Origin: M55B120 sp965549355
GTDB lineage: Bacteria > Actinomycetota > Humimicrobiia > Humimicrobiales > Humimicrobiaceae
Assembly: GCA_965549355.1 (NCBI GenBank)
Contig: CBEVGD010000012.1
Location: forward strand, 1-25,320
DNA length: 25,320 nt
Direction of reading: 5' to 3'
A program made the position numbers and the translations under genes. Below are positions 22,811 to 25,320 of this stretch, piece after piece. The notes under the pieces were generated by a model. It searched no databases. It was not told the DNA's origin and was given only the letters and a program-made list of their open reading frames with translations. Positions within the stretch are counted from its first letter, which is position 1; every line of letters starts with the position of its first letter.

Positions 22811-24109
22811 GTGAATAATTTAGAACGAGTAAAGAAAACTTTTATGCACAAAAAAATTGATAAGGTTCCTTTTTTTGAATTATCTTTGAATAATAATGTT
22901 TTAAAAGATGTCCTTAATTTAGAAGGTGCGATGCCAAATGCATCTGGATTAACAAGAATAGCATTGTTTAAAAATTTATTTAATAATCTTGATGGAAGAT
23001 TTCATTTGGAAAGATCTGAATTTAATGAAAAGATAGGGGAATTTATATTGGAATCGACTAAAAATTTAGTAGAACTATATAAGACTCTTAATATTGAAAT
23101 GGTACCTTTCAGGCCTTATGATTTTTTAGTGGCACCATTTTATAGGAATTATTTGGGTTTTAGTGAAGATATTAATGATATCAATATAAGCATAGGTAAG
23201 GGTACAAAAGGTGTAATCAAATGGCGAATTGAGAATAGTAAAAATTTTTGGGCAGAATATCAGTATGAAGAAAAACAAGATACTGTTTTTATGATAAACG
23301 ATTGTATTAGAGAAAAAGGTGAAGCAGAACTTCTAAGATTTATTAAATATTCTAAAGAAATTATATCGAGTATTAATATAAAACAGAATTTACACGAATT
23401 AAAAAATTCACAATTTTATAATGTAATAAAATATTATGAATTGGTAAAAGAGTGTAGGGATAATACTGATTTTTTTAGTGTTGGCTATGCAAGTATTCCA
23501 TATCCAAGTAATTCTACTTTTCATCCATTATTTTTAGAACTTATGATAACAAAACCATCGATAATAATGGAATACTTTGAAGTAGCTATGGAAGAAGTGT
23601 TAAACTTAGCTAAAATTCAAATTAGAAGTGGTATAAATGCAATTATTGATGTTACGGATTGGTGTTATAATAGCGGGCCAATGTTTTCACCTGATTTTAC
23701 AAGAAAGTTTATTTCACCATATCTAAAAAAAATAGTTGACTTGTGCCATGAAAATAATGTTTCTTATATAAAACATTTAGATGGGAATATAAATTCAATG
23801 CTGGAAATATTAATTAATGAAATTGGAATTGACGGACTTCATGCTATTGAATCATCGGCTGGGGTAGACATAAAAGAGATTAAGAAAAAATATGGTGATA
23901 GGATTACCTTAATAGGAAATGTTGACTGTTCAAAACTGTTGATAAGTGGTTCAAAAAGAGAAATATTTAAAGAAGTTAAGGATATAATTGAGAATATTTC
24001 AAAAGGTGGCGGCTATATTCTATGTTCAAGTAATTCAATACATAATGGGATCCCCACAAAGAATTTTTTGTATATGCTAGAAGCGAGAAAGATATATGGT
24101 AATTTGTGA
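22811..24109 (+). CDS. Uroporphyrinogen decarboxylase/methyltransferase-family protein (COG0407 type)
   Basis: It has 432 residues from GTG 22811 (AAAGGA five bases upstream). It resembles the UroD/MtaA/CmuA superfamily (TIM barrel): LERVKKTFMHKKIDKVPFF at the start, IIDVTDWCYNSGPMFSPDF, YIKHLDGN (His322-x-Asp324), LIGNVDCSKLL (369 onwards) and GGGYILCSSNSIHNGIP (Cys405) followed by NFLYMLEARKIYG. Methyltransferase members use His-x-Cys and a distal Cys to bind zinc; here the Cys of the first motif is Asp. It is unlikely to be the haem-pathway HemE because it lacks the HemE N-terminal signature. The gene is much richer in A/T than its neighbours. Substrate unknown; a corrinoid partner is not encoded nearby. 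Confidence 0.82.
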   Translation: MNNLERVKKTFMHKKIDKVPFFELSLNNNVLKDVLNLEGAMPNASGLTRIALFKNLFNNLDGRFHLERSEFNEKIGEFILESTKNLVELYKTLNIEMVPFRPYDFLVAPFYRNYLGFSEDINDINISIGKGTKGVIKWRIENSKNFWAEYQYEEKQDTVFMINDCIREKGEAELLRFIKYSKEIISSINIKQNLHELKNSQFYNVIKYYELVKECRDNTDFFSVGYASIPYPSNSTFHPLFLELMITKPSIIMEYFEVAMEEVLNLAKIQIRSGINAIIDVTDWCYNSGPMFSPDFTRKFISPYLKKIVDLCHENNVSYIKHLDGNINSMLEILINEIGIDGLHAIESSAGVDIKEIKKKYGDRITLIGNVDCSKLLISGSKREIFKEVKDIIENISKGGGYILCSSNSIHNGIPTKNFLYMLEARKIYGNL

Positions 24110-24161
24110 AATTAATAAATCACTCACTTAATTATAAGTAGGTTAAGATAAGGAGGCTTTT

Positions 24162-25202
24162 ATGGAAAAGGGATATTTTAAAGAAGTTCGTGAACGGTAC
24201 GGCACAGAGGTCTGGACAAATAATGCATCAGGTTCTGAAATGAAGGCGGCCCTGGAAGCGGGAGCTGTCGGGGGTACCACAAATCCATGCAGCATGGCGG
24301 TCCTGTTAAAATCGGATACCAGGTTTGCACATGTGATTATAGATGAGGCTATAAAGGAGGCGGGCACGGATGACGATGAGGAGATAGCAATGTTGGTACT
24401 TCAAAAGGCAGTATTGCGGCTGCTGAAGCTGTTTCACCCTCTTTACAGGGAAAGCAATGGCCGCTATGGGTATGCGGCAATTCAGGGAAATCCAGGAAAG
24501 ATCAATGATCTGGAGACAATTCTTAAAGAAGCAGAAAAATTCCATAATCTTGGTGAGAATATAATCATCAAAGTACCATCGACAATCGTAGGCGCTCAGG
24601 CAATGGAGGAACTCATTGGCAGGGGCTGGGCGACAATCGGAACTGCTTGTTTCACAGTGACGCAGTATATCTTAATGGCCGAGGCGTATCGCCGGGGTCT
24701 GCGGCGTACAAACAAAAAGCCTAAATGTCTTATCGCCATAATACCTTCCGCTATGGATAAATATTTTACCGAGTATGCGGCGAAACATAATATAAAGGTA
24801 TCGCCTGATGTGATTTGCCAGGCAGGCATTATCGTAAAAAAAGCTGCATATAAAATTTGTCGTGAACGGGACTATGAGGCGATTCTTATATCCGGCGGCG
24901 GCCGGGAAACATACCATTGGACCGAATTAACAGGTCCCGATGCAGCTCATACCCTGAGTGCCGGATTGGCCGGGAAGCTGCTCAGGGAGCGCCCGCAGGT
25001 GACAAATAGCATTCATGAGCCAGCACCCTTAGAGGTGATAGAGAGCTTGAGGCAGAATTTTCCGGATTTTACCACAGCACACGATGTAGGTGGACAGAGC
25101 CATGATGAGATCCTCTCATATGAACCTTTAATCAGATTTAATAATTTTTTTAATGATGGTTTTGACGTATTGATAAATGAAATTCGGTCCCGGAAGAAAT
25201 AA
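24162..25202 (+). CDS. Transaldolase-family protein
   Basis: This is a Schiff-base aldolase of the transaldolase family (TIM barrel), 346 residues. It shows an early Asn in VWTNNASGSEM (family D in the LWLDN region), GGTTNPCSM (family TTNP), the Schiff-base lysine in NIIIKVPST (family IKxPAT), IGTACFTVTQYILMAEAYRRG (family N/C-T-F-S region) and a C-terminal helical tail ending LINEIRSRKK. The Shine-Dalgarno is perfect (AAGGAGG at 24150-24156). It would move a dihydroxyacetone unit between sugar phosphates, or act as a related aldolase on a modified sugar. Its composition returns to that of the housekeeping genes. Confidence 0.85.
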   Translation: MEKGYFKEVRERYGTEVWTNNASGSEMKAALEAGAVGGTTNPCSMAVLLKSDTRFAHVIIDEAIKEAGTDDDEEIAMLVLQKAVLRLLKLFHPLYRESNGRYGYAAIQGNPGKINDLETILKEAEKFHNLGENIIIKVPSTIVGAQAMEELIGRGWATIGTACFTVTQYILMAEAYRRGLRRTNKKPKCLIAIIPSAMDKYFTEYAAKHNIKVSPDVICQAGIIVKKAAYKICRERDYEAILISGGGRETYHWTELTGPDAAHTLSAGLAGKLLRERPQVTNSIHEPAPLEVIESLRQNFPDFTTAHDVGGQSHDEILSYEPLIRFNNFFNDGFDVLINEIRSRKK

Positions 25203-25215
25203 TATGAAAAAACAT

Positions 25216-25261
25216 TTGACTATTCAGAAAATAAATATTATCATGCTTAAATTACTCGTGC
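25216..25261 (+). promoter_or_regulatory. Predicted promoter plus inverted CACGAGTA motif at the right end
   Basis: TTGACT (25216-25221) and TATCAT (25239-25244) are 17 bases apart, and TTACTCGTGC at 25252-25261 lies on the predicted start. TACTCGTGC is the exact reverse complement of GCACGAGTA in the 19214-19235 promoter. The rest of the 118-bp tail has no gene; a 7-bp inverted repeat CTAACAA (25261-25267) with TTGTTAG (25297-25303) surrounds the following bases. Confidence 0.4.
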
Positions 25262-25320
25262 TAACAACTTGAAAATTACAGCTTGCAGTCCATAGATTGT
25301 TAGAAAGCTAAGAGAAAAAC

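Noticed and set aside
25203..25320. tRNA or other RNA gene at the right end
   Set aside because: No cloverleaf or conserved T-loop sequence was seen; only a promoter-like sequence and a 7-bp inverted repeat.

Overview
The window reads as one bacterial chromosome segment with every supported gene on the + strand. The first 8.6 kb is a housekeeping block in the order smc, ftsY, ffh, rpsP, khpA, rimM, trmD, rplS, lepB, rnhB, yraN. This order is typical of Gram-positive-type lineages (Bacillota, Actinomycetota and related uncultured groups). There is no ylxM between ftsY and ffh, which leans away from classical Bacillota. Base composition is moderately AT-rich, and ATG, GTG and TTG starts are all used. 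I cannot place the organism more precisely from sequence alone.

Region 1 (1-8551): chromosome segregation, co-translational targeting (FtsY and Ffh), ribosome components and maturation, signal peptidase, RNase HII and YraN. Two genes here are abnormal. The Smc protein keeps both ATPase half-sites but has a central region of only about 350 residues with no recognisable hinge. The ffh reading frame has an in-frame TAG at codon 330 that separates the NG GTPase from the M domain, although the frame, spacing and total length are otherwise those of a normal Ffh.

Region 2 (8552-9560): a stem-loop, a promoter with an extended -10, and a TPM-domain membrane protein.

Region 3 (9557-19130): a carbohydrate-related run of genes behind one good promoter whose start-site region is covered by a perfect 14-bp palindrome of LacI-family type. 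Its genes are an HpcH/HpaI aldolase, a Gfo/Idh/MocA-type oxidoreductase, an SDR, an aldo/keto reductase, a GH3 glycosidase, a neutral-ceramidase-fold hydrolase and an AGE-superfamily epimerase. The set suggests glycoside cleavage followed by sugar oxidation/epimerisation and retro-aldol cleavage. No transporter, dehydratase or regulator lies inside the window.

Region 4 (19131-25320): a second promoter with a tandem CACGAGTAG repeat at its start, then a two-subunit E1 (thiamine diphosphate) dehydrogenase without E2/E3 and an M24/creatinase-fold protein lacking the usual metal ligands. Next come a 352-bp noncoding stretch with two strong inverted repeats, a very AT-rich UroD/methyltransferase-family gene, and a transaldolase. 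The last 118 bp hold a further promoter-like sequence with the same CACGAGTA motif in inverted orientation, so one regulator may control both this segment and whatever lies to the right.

No rRNA, tRNA, CRISPR array or transposase was seen. The most notable items are the amber-interrupted ffh, the short hinge-less Smc, the repeated operator-like motif, and the structured leader in front of the UroD-family gene.
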